This document shows, one piece after another, positions 42,678-59,425 of a stretch of DNA of 64,000 nt (the first letter of the stretch is position 1; every line of letters begins with the position of its first letter). Below the pieces are notes generated by a model, which was given only the letters and a program-made list of their open reading frames with translations, was not told the DNA's origin and searched no databases. The position numbers and the translations under genes were made by a program. This DNA comes from Trissonchulus latispiculum. Taxonomy: Eukaryota; Nematoda; Enoplea; Enoplida; Ironidae. The stretch spans positions 1-64,000 of the forward strand of contig JASAND010017881.1 in assembly GCA_030248195.1 (NCBI GenBank), written 5' to 3'.

Positions 42678-44756
42678 GAAATATCGTTATTTAGCATTCT
42701 TGATGCATTGTTAACTAACCTTTTCATTCGTGGGAAATTTAGCTTTTTTGGATTTTGCTTTGATTATTTCAGTGTCTCTTTTTTATATTTTTTGGTTTTG
42801 GCAATTCGATTTCTCCTGTCTACAATAAAATTTAGTTATACGTCTATGAATTAGGGAGTAATAATATTAAAGCACTGAGGGTCGTCGGGTATACGGAGTG
42901 ATCCTCCTAAACTTTCTAAAAATAAAATATCTGGTCCATCCATTCTCCCACGCACTGCGCAGCATTGACGTTAATATTAAAAGGCATTTTCTCTCTCCCT
43001 TGAAGGCATTTTTCTTAGTTCCTATGCCCCTTCCAATCCTAGAAACTTCGAAACATTTTGTTCGGCAGCGATGCCGTTCGTTCTTCCTCCGCTTCTATAA
43101 GGCCTTGCAATGACATCTCACCTGCAATTAGATCCATATTTAGGTATGTCGCACCCTGACGAAAGGGATTTGCTTTATTCTCTCTGTGCAGTCTGCGTGC
43201 TTTATTGGATATTTGGTGGACTATATTGCCGCATGCTACAGGAGCAGTTAAATTGTTGGCTGCAAAGCTTTCAGAAGTCATCTCTAAATGTTTCTTGGAG
43301 GCTGGGGGAATATTTACTTAAGACACCCGTTTACCAGATAGGAGTTAACTGTTACTGTTTGTATCAAGCTAGTTTCGTCATGACACGTTTTTCCATTGTT
43401 TATTTGAGTCGTGTAACTTTTTATTTAATTGCAAAATTTCTAATTAAGCAGTAGCTCATCGTATAAATCTATCATCTGGAACGTGTGGTTTGGCCCGTTA
43501 TTTCACAAATACGCTAGCGAAATAGGAATTTGCTTGAGTGCTGCTTTACCTTTAGCTGAAAACGGTTGGGAAAATAATGATTTTCAGTTCCAAGAGATGA
43601 GCAATGCGTATGGCTTAAGCCTTAATGTTAACAATAAATATACAGCCGTTGATTAGCCTGTCTTGGTTCTAACCTAGGAAAAGGTTGTGTTTCTGTGTCC
43701 GCCCCAAGTCTTTGTTACGGTCTGTATTTTTGACATTTAGCTGGAAAGGTCCGGAATATGTATTTTGCACTGCATGTTTTCCCAGTTCAGCCATCGAAGT
43801 TATATGCATAATAATCAACCAAAATTGACTACTGAATAGTTGTATACATACATATAACCAGAGTATATAGATAATAACTAAGAGTGACAAGCCTCACACC
43901 CTTAGTTGCTATGCTTGGGACATGATCTGCTCAGTAACAGCCTCCTCTCTCCACAAATGAATACCCGCGCCAAGCCCACTTTTGTGTACGCTCACTCGCT
44001 TGAATGTTTACGTCTTGATGCCCAAAACACCAGCAGCCACTTCCAAGCTTCAACACGTAAACAAAACAAGTGAGTAGTTTGCACTCATTTGTGTGGGGGG
44101 TATAGACTAGGGGGGTCACCAGAGTCCAATTTGAGGGCGTTATTTCGCAGAGCATGCCCCAAGCGTCAATTATGTAGTAAAAACACTCCGTTGTTACTCA
44201 TAATATAACCGATCCATATAATGCGAAAGTTCATGTTTTTAGCTTTTAGCATAGGTAAATAGTCCAATTTTTCGTTTGCTACAAAGCTTTGTCGTGCTAA
44301 AAAGGCTATTCCAAAAGTGATTAAAATCTTAAAGTTCTTCCTTGAATTCGAAAGTTCTTATTACAAGTTCATACCACAATTTAGGAATTGAAAAAGCAAA
44401 GTTGTTACAATGACAGCGCGCTAGATATCTAAAACTGGTTTGCAAAGTGGTGGAATTTCAGGTTTTCCGTAGTTTTTTGTGGGAGCTTTTTCAGCATTAG
44501 ACTTTTACTGCTTTGTATTAAGCTCTGACGGGGCACTATCAATTTAGCACAATGTGTTATTCTCAGCCCCTGAGGACAGCTTATATACCGACCCTACCAT
44601 TAGCTTTATCAATCTGAAATTTATGTTTTTGCTCAAAGTTTCACATTAAGTTAAATTAATCATTAAGTATAATATACTTTAAAAGCGCTTTAACAGCGCT
44701 ATTTAGTGGCATTGTTCTTGCAACTTTAGGGAATCGTATTTATTTTAATCGTCAAC
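42678..44756. other. Intergenic between F and the O-methyltransferase genes
   Basis: A degenerate CAAGAGT-family copy is at about 43859-44110 (GAGTGACAAGCCTCACAC; CCACAAATGA facing TCATTTGTGTGGGG). No supportable gene. The minus-strand ORF 43039-43281 is polar and flanked by possible splice signals but is unrecognised. Confidence 0.35.
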
Positions 44757-48919
<4,163 letters not shown>

Positions 48920-49396
48920 TCTAGCCAAATTTTTTACACAATTTAGTCATTTTGTATGTGTTTTCTGTGGGTTGTTAAAGTAAAAATTTTTTAAGCTAAA
49001 CTTCATCGGAAACGAAGAGATTTTGTGTAGTTTAAGCTAATACAGAAATAAAGACAGTACTTCAGAAGTTATCATGATTATTGAATTGATAACAAATGAA
49101 ATATGTAACAGATTATTGAATTGATAACAAATGAAATAACAAATCTTATTCTCCTTCATTAGTGAGAAATGATTGATGTTTATTTGTAAATGAATGTGCT
49201 GCGCTGCGTCAAAACAGGAACACAGCTAGACACAGCACAGTTGTGCTGTTTTTAATTCACCAGTTTCAGCAGACTCTTGCGCATTATACTGGCGTCGTCT
49301 ATGTCTGTTTGAGGTTGACCACTATTAAGTGACCACTAATACCAGTTGACTACTGCCAGTTCTAATGGTTGACCCTTCCAAATGGGAGTACTGTTG

Positions 49397-49896
49397 TAAG
49401 GGAAGCAGGCATAGGAAAGATTGATAAGCCTGATACGGGAGCTCAGCTGATGGCTCGGTGGTATAGTAGTAAATGCACGTCCCACTGAAGTGCGGGGATG
49501 CGCTGTGGTTCGATCCTCGGCCGGGTCAATCCTTTACTTTCTGTTCTGAGTGAAAGAAAGTTGACCTGCTCTCTTCACGTCCGCTTTCCTACGTCCTGGT
49601 TTCTTGGGAATTCTTGGTCCACCAGTCCCTAATAAAAGCGCTAGTGGTGAGGCTGTCAGGATAGTAAACTAATGGTCAAGTTCTTGAAATTCAAATCTTC
49701 CTTGATGCCCGGATGGGAATCGAACTAAGGCCTTCCGCTCCGTACTGCAGTGAGACATGCTAGTTATTTTGCCACGTACATTAGAATGTGTTTTGACACT
49801 TTTCTTCTTCCCTGTTTGGTGCGTAGGAATCGTTGTCGCTCTTCTATGTACAGTTACCAATGTCAGACTTATTAATCTTTCCTATGCCAGCTTCCC
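49397..49896. mobile_element. Composite element: TAAGGGAAGC inverted ends with two opposed tRNA-like units
   Basis: TAAGGGAAGCAGGCATAGGA at the left and TCCTATGCCAGCTTCCC at the right are inverted; AAAGATT(G/A)ATAAG is also shared. A plus-strand tRNA-like unit lies at about 49450-49530 (GGTTCGATCCTC) and a minus-strand one at about 49705-49775 (AGTTCGATTCCC on the minus strand). Confidence 0.65.
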
Positions 49897-49934
49897 CAGA
49901 CCGCAAGCGCTTTAGCCAATTTGCAGTAGCACAA

Positions 49935-50097
49935 TGTCTTTTCAGGAAATGATAGAGTAGACTAGAGTAGAGTAGAGTTAAAATGAACTCTTTTAACTCG
50001 TTTTAACTACGCTCATGCTTGACGTTTCCACTTTTAACTATTTCATGAATAGGATCGAGTTTATTATAAATTCTACTTTACCCTTTCTTGAAAAGGC
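49935..50097. mobile_element. AGAGTTAAAA-family MITE
   Basis: GTCTTTTCAGGAAATGATAG and the complement of CTTTACCCTTTCTTGAAAAG match at most positions. The interior has (AGAGT)n and TTTTAACT motifs as at 36130-36390. Confidence 0.6.
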
Positions 50098-50819
50098 TTG
50101 AGAAACTGCGAGCCGGAAGGCATCAGAAATCTAGTGTCAAACCTTTTGTGTTGTACAACACTGACAGGCAGACGATTCAAGGGCTGTGTCCTTTAGGATG
50201 GATGCCGTGGAAAGAAATAGTCACTGTAAAATCTACTACTACCTAAAAAAATTCTTGCCCGTATGTGATCTGAACCTTCGTTTGACGTCTTTGCTATTTG
50301 GAAAACACTTTGCTTCCCGAAATGCTCGTTTTAATTTCCAGGTTAGGCAATATTTGTAATGGTTGAACAATGAACTCTAATTTGTTAGCTGGTCTAGGGG
50401 AAGCTTCAAATGTAACTAATAAATGGTAAATAATGTTGTTCGTGCAAGCTTTATATTAACTTTATTAAAACTGCAAGTTAGTGACAAATAAAGGCGGAGG
50501 CCAGTTGTAAAGGCAATGGTTGGAAAGGTCCAGTTTTGTACGAATAGGCATGCATGGAACTCCAAAACCAGTATTCTGACAATGGTGAACTATCATCAAG
50601 TTTTGATGTTATCTTCAGCATGCCTGTTATCAGTAAATAGCATCTTCCCTTTGTGTCAGCTTCATAGACTTCAGCAATGTAACGACAGTTGAATCGGCTT
50701 GATTAGATTTTTAGTATTTCCTTTACGCTCAGATTTTGCTGTATTCTTAGCATACTCTTTTATTTTGGTTATTAATTTCTTTTGTAGCCATATTTTGTTT
50801 AGGTTGTATTTTCTTTACA

Positions 50820-52945
<2,126 letters not shown>

Positions 52946-53145
52946 AAAATGATGTTCTTCCTTGATGGCAGAGTGTTTTGATTTCTTCGTTATTTAGCTT
53001 ATAGTAAAGTAGACCCTATTAGAAAAGCTTCTTCAGCCTGTAAGTTAAAAGAGCAAGTTAATTTTAAAATTTTAACTAATTTAGCTTTCTTACCTGTGGC
53101 AAAAATTTATTAAAATTTAACCGCTTGCAAAGAGACCATTTACTG

Positions 53146-55917
53146 TCATGACATGGACTTCTTTGGAAGCCACTGCTCACAAAGCGGACAAGACTGAATA
53201 AATTGAGTGTCAAATGTTGAAATTCGACGAGGCCGTCTTGTAGTCTCGCTGGCTCCAATTTCGTTGCTCGAAACTGCCGTTCCATTGGCGATGTTGCTAA
53301 GTGTACTGATTTTCGGAAGCTGAAATAGTCGGGATTTCGGCTTCTGTTCCCGTACAAGCCGGAAAACAAAAGGTCCAATTTGGGCCACCAAAAGTACGTA
53401 TCCATGAACAAGGCAGTAGACTGTGAAAAATATTAAAATTTCCGTCCTACTAATATCGTAGGCACCGAACGCCGTTATGGGAAGCATAACAGTGGAGATA
53501 AAAAGTCGGAAAATAGACACAATTAGAACGGATTTTGCCTCAAATCGAATAAATCGGGAGGCAACTCCGGTTAGTCTGGAACAGAGAATTACCACAACTG
53601 TGGTCAACAGAATTGGCAATGGTAAGTAGGCCGCGGTACAGGTCCAACTCCAATAACAGGTGGCCCAATAGCTCGCTGGTGAATCCAGTCTCATTATCCA
53701 TTGATCTCCAATTTTACGTAAATTCTCTAGATTTATGTTTACATTCCTCGAGTGAGATACTTTGACCAACGCAGAAATCAAGATTTGAATCAGCATAAAT
53801 GCGCCCACAAAAGACAATCTTGTACAACGAGACCGACTAAAGGCATTCTGGTCATTTCGACCCGCTTTCTGGCGAGGTGCCGCGAAATAGGCCAGAATTT
53901 TTATGGTATGACCGCTAGCGGCCAGCGTATCCGCTAGAGCGAATAAAATCCAAACACTATCGCAAATTCGATCCGATACCTCGAAAGTGGATACCAGGGC
54001 GGCCGAAAAGAGCATTCCAGTTGCACTTAGCACACACCAAGTTGCGTCGGCGCAAGACATGTGAAAGGACCCCGTGTGCCGTTTATAGACCACAATTGCT
54101 ATAAAATAGCCCAGCACTATGAAACCGATTAGCGCCAGGACCACAATAAATACATGTCGATTAAATGGAGTAGGATAGTTGTTAATTGCCAGATAGCAAT
54201 TGTAGCCTTTGGACGCCGGAAGGTAACCCCAAGAACACTCCAAGCATTGAGAAGACCCGGGTTGGGCCACAAAATGAAATGGAGGGCAGGTTGCACAAGT
54301 GCAACAGCAGTGATTCTTAAGTCTGGCCTCTTGTGGGCCGCATTTTGGAAAACATTTTTCCTTTAGACTTTCCACAGTTCCACTGACGGCTGGACTTAGG
54401 AGTATCGTTAAGTTGATGTTGGTGTCCGGAGTGTTGGCTCGTTTCTTTCGTTTTGTCTCTAGATCAGCGGTTGTCGCTGGGGAAACTTCATCGTCGTCTT
54501 CTATAATATCAGCATTCGATTGAAAGATTGGTGTTTCGATTCCATGTAGAGTCCAGTTCCCTCCGACAAATTGAAACACACCAAACTGTGCCAACTCGGG
54601 TCGATTTCTCAATTTCGACAACAGCAGAGTTCCATTCAATCGATTCCAAAATTCGGTGCAATTTTTAGCCAAGGCAGACTTGCATATTTTCAAATATTCC
54701 GTTTTAAGCGCTGTAGCTAGTTTCAATAGCGGTTTTACAATAAACGGTGCTCTAGAGGATACGCCAAGTGGAACGTTTGTTATGGTTTCCGATCCATTAC
54801 AAGTAGACATTTTCTCACCCACAGTGCAATTATTCTGCTTCGCAATCACTTCAATCAGCCCACTTGATTCATTGTTAGCCAAGGCCTGTTGCAGGGATAG
54901 GGTCCGGAAATAATCCGTCAGTTCCCGAATTTCGCCAGCAAACGGTTGCACGGCGATGGCGAATTCCGGAATGCTGGAGTTCCCGAGATGTTTTCCGGAC
55001 CAACCGTCCGGTCCGATGAAAACGTATCGGGAATACCAGTGTCGACGATACACGCTGACGGCCGTAAAAAATTCGTTGGCCATCGGAAAATTCATCAGCA
55101 CCAAAATCGCCATGGCATTAGAACTTTCGATGGCGTCAAAAATGCTGTGCCAGCCGGGATGTCGCCAAGTCATGGTGGCTGAGACAGACTCAACGGTTTC
55201 GATGCACAACTCTTCCTTGGTTGCGTTGGACTGGCTTAGGAATAAGCTAGCCAACCCGCCTCCAAAGAGAGAGTTGCTGTAAAGCACGGCAACCGGGGAC
55301 CACCTGTTCTTCTGTACTATATCAACCAACACCTGTGCTTGATAGGCATCGTTTGGCATGGACCGAACGAAAAACGGTAGTCGATCCAGTTCCGGATTTG
55401 TCGCCAACGGAGCGATTACCGGAATGCAGTCCGGCTCGAACATGGACGCCACAACTTTGGCTGTATCGCTGTTCGTCGATGCAACGACGGCCAACAGCTG
55501 TGGCGATCCAGTGGTACTGTCAGCTGACATCAGATCCGGTCGGGGTTCGCAAATCCCGGTATGAAATGTTTTCATGATCTGAACCACGCTTTTGTAGACT
55601 TTTGTATCCAGATTACAGTAGTCCAGAATGTAAGGCCTCAGCCGGATCCCGATGTCAGCTAACAGACGATTGGCTCGACGAATCGCATAGGTGTGCGTTT
55701 CACTGAGCAAAACTCGATACGTGAGACCGGCCTCGAAATCAAACTCGCAGTCATTGGTATCGATGCTGTAGCCGCGAATCGGTATGATTGCAGCGATGGC
55801 TAATTCGACGAATTCTTGTGAATTCGCATCATATTGTCTCAAGTCATCGTAATCTTCAAAGGCAGAGATTGTTGCAATAACTGTCAGTAGTAATAATAAT
55901 GTATGCAAAAAATTCAT
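53146..55917 (-). CDS. Class C GPCR, metabotropic glutamate receptor-like, single exon
   Basis: 923 aa with no intron. Residues 1-19 are a signal peptide (MNFLHTLLLLLTVIATISAF). About 60-470 is an ANF-receptor/periplasmic-binding-like ligand domain (VVASTNSDTAKVVASMF, RSMPNDAYQAQVLVDIV, RNRPELAQFGVFQFVGGNW) with several N-x-S/T sites. About 520-575 is a cysteine-rich domain (CFPKCG, CCCTCATCPPFHFV, CLECSWGYLPA). Seven membrane segments follow (about 588-611, 625-646, 652-678, 700-720, 761-785, 796-820, 826-853) with the class C mark FEAKSVLIV before TM6; the usual PK in TM7 is not seen. A Ser/Thr-rich tail of about 65 residues is cytoplasmic. It would sense an extracellular ligand and signal through G proteins; glutamate itself is not assured. 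A basic RKKR at 490-493 lies between the ligand and Cys-rich domains. An acceptor-like CTGTTTAG is 33 nt upstream of the ATG, and AATAAA (minus) is at 53106-53111. Confidence 0.9.
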   Translation of the reverse strand: MNFLHTLLLLLTVIATISAFEDYDDLRQYDANSQEFVELAIAAIIPIRGYSIDTNDCEFDFEAGLTYRVLLSETHTYAIRRANRLLADIGIRLRPYILDYCNLDTKVYKSVVQIMKTFHTGICEPRPDLMSADSTTGSPQLLAVVASTNSDTAKVVASMFEPDCIPVIAPLATNPELDRLPFFVRSMPNDAYQAQVLVDIVQKNRWSPVAVLYSNSLFGGGLASLFLSQSNATKEELCIETVESVSATMTWRHPGWHSIFDAIESSNAMAILVLMNFPMANEFFTAVSVYRRHWYSRYVFIGPDGWSGKHLGNSSIPEFAIAVQPFAGEIRELTDYFRTLSLQQALANNESSGLIEVIAKQNNCTVGEKMSTCNGSETITNVPLGVSSRAPFIVKPLLKLATALKTEYLKICKSALAKNCTEFWNRLNGTLLLSKLRNRPELAQFGVFQFVGGNWTLHGIETPIFQSNADIIEDDDEVSPATTADLETKRKKRANTPDTNINLTILLSPAVSGTVESLKEKCFPKCGPQEARLKNHCCCTCATCPPFHFVAQPGSSQCLECSWGYLPASKGYNCYLAINNYPTPFNRHVFIVVLALIGFIVLGYFIAIVVYKRHTGSFHMSCADATWCVLSATGMLFSAALVSTFEVSDRICDSVWILFALADTLAASGHTIKILAYFAAPRQKAGRNDQNAFSRSRCTRLSFVGAFMLIQILISALVKVSHSRNVNINLENLRKIGDQWIMRLDSPASYWATCYWSWTCTAAYLPLPILLTTVVVILCSRLTGVASRFIRFEAKSVLIVSIFRLFISTVMLPITAFGAYDISRTEILIFFTVYCLVHGYVLLVAQIGPFVFRLVREQKPKSRLFQLPKISTLSNIANGTAVSSNEIGASETTRRPRRISTFDTQFIQSCPLCEQWLPKKSMS

Positions 55918-55959
55918 AAAAAGGCCGAAATTAAAATAAAGCGGACAGCGCTAAACAGA

Positions 55960-56474
55960 CAGACTGTAGTATGTTAAATGTTTACAGAATCAAATTAAAG
56001 TGCATGCTGTATAGGGTGCGTTTTTATCCTTTTTGACGTTACACCATTAGTATATGTTTTCCTACTGAAGTACTGGTTTTTCAAGTTCTGCCATTGCTGA
56101 AAAGTTTGATCGCAGCTTTTTTACAGTCTTCAGGAAATTGTTGTAAACAGTAATTTGAGACTTTGGTTTTTGATGGAGATATTAAAAGTTGGTGATTGTG
56201 AAGTGAAATGGTTGGCAAAAGCTGGCTTTAAACAAGCTTTGAAGTGCTGTAAACAAGTTGGAATGCAGCAAAGCAGGGAGCTATCAAGCGCATATGTAAT
56301 GGAATGACTTAGGTCTTGTGCTCAAAAGTGGTTAAAAAGTTAGTTTCTAATTGGTCTTCGTCCCAAAAGAAGTTTCTATAGAAAACGGAATCTAAAAGAT
56401 CTTGCCTATGTTAAGCTTTAGTTTTGATATTGTGTCCAAGCGATAATTAATTGTAATTGTATAATTGTTGAAAT
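55960..56474. other. Upstream flank of the GPCR gene
   Basis: AT-rich DNA with no ORF worth calling and no clear promoter motif. Confidence 0.3.
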
Positions 56475-58244
56475 CAGAGTTGCCAGTCCCAATTGAGTAT
56501 CCAATTGTCACTACGAGAGGAAAAGCTTAAAATTATCTTATTACTAGCACAAGAGAAGGGCACTTACAGCTTAGCCAGGATTAATTGGCCCAAAATAATA
56601 ACCTATTGCACTTAAGGTAACGATTGTAAGTCAATCCCAAAATTCCCCTTACCGAAAGGACAGGTGTCCTTTCCCTTAGTGACCCGGGTGCGGTCACCTT
56701 CCCCTCCCATTGCCAGAAAGTATTAAGATCAGAAGACTCATAAAAATCCAGGAATTCCAGTGTTGGCGTAAAATCAAAATGTATAACTATCATGGAAAGA
56801 ATTCAACATTTCCAGTTGAAAGAATGCAATAATCCTTGTCAGCAGTCTTTAAAAAGCACTTTTTCATTGTTTAATAACGTATATTAGAAGATGGTTTAAC
56901 AAAATAATCACATAATTATGTCGTACGTAAGAAATTAAAAGTAATAGGTACCTAAGTGTGTTAATTTGCAATAATTCGTGTTTTACAATGTTCTAAGGTC
57001 TTAAATTGTTATTAATCATGTTAATTGGTATTAGTTAGGCTTCATTTATGTTAATTAGTTAATTATATATTACGTAAGAAATGAATTTTTGACCGGTGAC
57101 ACAACTTAGGCTCATAAGAAAGAGAATTTTCTCCCATTTCCAAAAATGCAATCCCCACGTTTTAACTCCCAAAATTGAGTGAGTTATAAGCGAAAATGTG
57201 TTAGTAAGATTAGCTTTTATTTCCTAATCTTACTTTGCTTAAAAGGAAAGTCCAAAAAGGGGACTTCTAAAAAACCTTTGTACTAACTTCTTTCTCTATT
57301 TCCTTTCCCCTTTCTTTGTCTGGGAGGTAGTCTACCTCCCAGACTACATAGCAGTCAGGTGTACTGCTGTTCCCTTTCTTCTTTCCTACGTACGAGAGGC
57401 TTGTCCTCAGGTGAACTTTTGTTGGGCCTAGTCCAACAAGAAGAGGACAACAAAAGTTCGCCTCAATAGAAGAAAAGAAGGTACAAATTTTAACACATAG
57501 GTAAAGTTCGGAGGGGGCTTAATTAATTCCCCCATAACTAAATTATTATGAAAATCTATTATGCATAGTTAGTCAAGTACGTAGTATATTAAGATCCTTA
57601 TTTCAAGTCTTCAAAAATTATGCAAGTTGCGTAAAGTTCGCAAACGAAAGTCAAAATTCGTGATATTTCCCCTTTGGTTACGTTTACATGTTAACCAAAG
57701 CTTCGCAAAATTTTGCAGAATTTCAGCACCCAAAATCCATCAAAAAAAGGTCAGTTGGGGGGCAATAATTTCCAAATCTCATTAATTTTGGTCCTTAATG
57801 GCCCAGCTGGCTCAACCAGCCGCTGCTGGCCCTGTGGAAAAGATAGCAAGCTGCTAGAAAGTTCTAGAACTTTCTAAAGCTTTAGCCTAAAATAAAAGAG
57901 AAATTCCGCCCCCAGTTCGCTAATGACCTGTCACCGAGCTGTCAGCAAAACTGTCAGCTCGGTCCCCAAAATTTCAATTCTTTCAGTGTTCGTTTAGCAG
58001 CGACCGATAGCGGTCGGATTTTTAGTCCCCCTCCCCAGTGCGTATTACTTCTCGGACCACAGGTGTGGTACGGGAATATAGTAATACGCACTTCCCTTTA
58101 GCACGCAAAATAGGACTTTTCTGGCCCACACAGGCCAGAAAAGGGTTGAGCAGAAAAGCACGAACACTCCAACTTGAGGAGCCAAATGGAACTTCTATAT
58201 CCGGCTCAGATCTATTGCCTAAGAAAAATATTAGGATTTTTTAT

Positions 58245-58430
58245 GGCCTTCTGGCGTTATTTTTATTTATACAATTTCGGCCTTCGGGCCTTATCTTTAT
58301 ATGGTATTTTGGGGCCTTCATGGCCAACTTTTATGGAAATTTTGGGCCAGCGAGCCCCGATTTTTTATAGTAACATTTTGGGCCTAAGGCCATCCCTTTT
58401 ATGTTCCATAGCATGTTGGGCCTCCGGGCC
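58245..58430 (+). repeat. Tandem GGCCTNNGGCC hairpin repeat, period about 35 bp
   Basis: Six units start at 58245, 58279, 58313, 58345, 58381 and 58419. Each begins with a short palindrome such as GGCCTTCGGGCC or GGCCTAAGGCC, followed by about 22 bp rich in TTTTAT. An overlapping open frame (58174-58641) simply reads through it. Confidence 0.75.
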
Positions 58431-58749
58431 AGCTTTATTTCATCTTTTATTTTATTATTTAATTAACACAAAAATCAAGGGCAGCTCATGTAAACCCCTC
58501 CTGTGCGATGGAGGTCTTGAGACGTGTCCACCTTTCTCTTCTTTTCCTTTTCTCGTTTTCGTTTTCTTTTCGCCAGTCAAGCCACGGCCTTTATGGCCAA
58601 AGTTATTCTTTTTATTTGTCACTTTGGGGTTACTTTTGTAGTTTTCATGGGACTATGAGTGGGACCCCTAACCCCTGATTCTGAGCTAGAGAGCCCCTTA
58701 ATTACGGCTCTGAAATTAATAAGCTAGTTAGAAGAACTATTTCCCCACA

Positions 58750-58772
58750 GCCGGCAACTAGGAGTTGCCGGC
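58750..58772. repeat. Perfect 10-bp stem hairpin
   Basis: GCCGGCAACT, loop AGG, AGTTGCCGGC. Confidence 0.8.
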
Positions 58773-59296
58773 CATGTTTTCGCAAAAAGCCCTGCAATGT
58801 CTTAAAACTTTCATAGTCTGTATTATGTTTTAGTTCAGCGTTAGGTTGGCATTAAAATCATTAGGTATTAAAAATCATAGGGTGTTTTAAAAGCCAATTC
58901 TTAAAACATGAGTCGTTTTACTTTGAATCTAATTAATTATTAAGCAGTCGTTTAAGAGGATTGGCCGGCTTCCTCACTTTTCGTAGTTTTAATTACTTGT
59001 GTATTTAGTTTGCTCGACTGTTCTTTGTTGTTAGTAATAATTGCTTAGCAATTATTACTCACTGGCTTTCGTCAAAATTCAAGTCAAAATCTTTTCCAAA
59101 ACTTATGAAGTTTAAGTTTTCCCACAAAAATTTCTTTTATGGGCAATTCTGAGGAATTGCAAAAGCTGTAAAACTCGCGCACAACAAAGTTCAAAGTTAA
59201 CAAACTTCTTCACACAAATGAGCCTAAGTTTAGTTTATTAGTTAGTCTAAGTAGCTAGGTGGTTATTAATATATTTGTCCTGTATAATTAAAGTGT

Positions 59297-59425
59297 GAAT
59301 GTCTTGTCTGATTGAGGTATGAATGTTTTGTAAGGCTGAAGCGTGAATGTTTTGCAAGTCTGAAATGTGAATGCTTTGCAAGAAAGAGGCGTGAATGTGT
59401 TATAAAATATAGATGTGAATGTGCC
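59297..59425 (+). repeat. 24-bp tandem repeat, six units
   Basis: GAATG recurs at 59297, 59321, 59345, 59369, 59393 and 59417, exactly 24 bp apart, with consensus close to GAATGTTTTGCAAGNCTGAA plus NCGT. The unit is a multiple of three but no long open frame covers the array. Confidence 0.9.

Larger units (their letters stand above)
48920..50819. other. Spacer between the O-methyltransferase genes
   Basis: Holds the composite tRNA-like element 49397-49896 and the MITE 49935-50097. The remainder to 50800 has no ORF worth calling; the right end has a TTTTGTTTAG acceptor 18 nt before the copy 2 ATG. Confidence 0.4.

Noticed and set aside
43039..43281. Minus-strand ORF with possible splice signals
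   Set aside because: Polar and plausible as an exon, but unrecognised and without partner exons; not enough support.
58174..58641. 155-codon ORF in the 58-kb block
   Set aside because: Reads through the GGCC hairpin repeat; composition is hydrophobic/low-complexity and there is no start or splice context.
59297..59425. CRISPR-like array
   Set aside because: 24-bp units are contiguous with no spacers, and the host is an animal.
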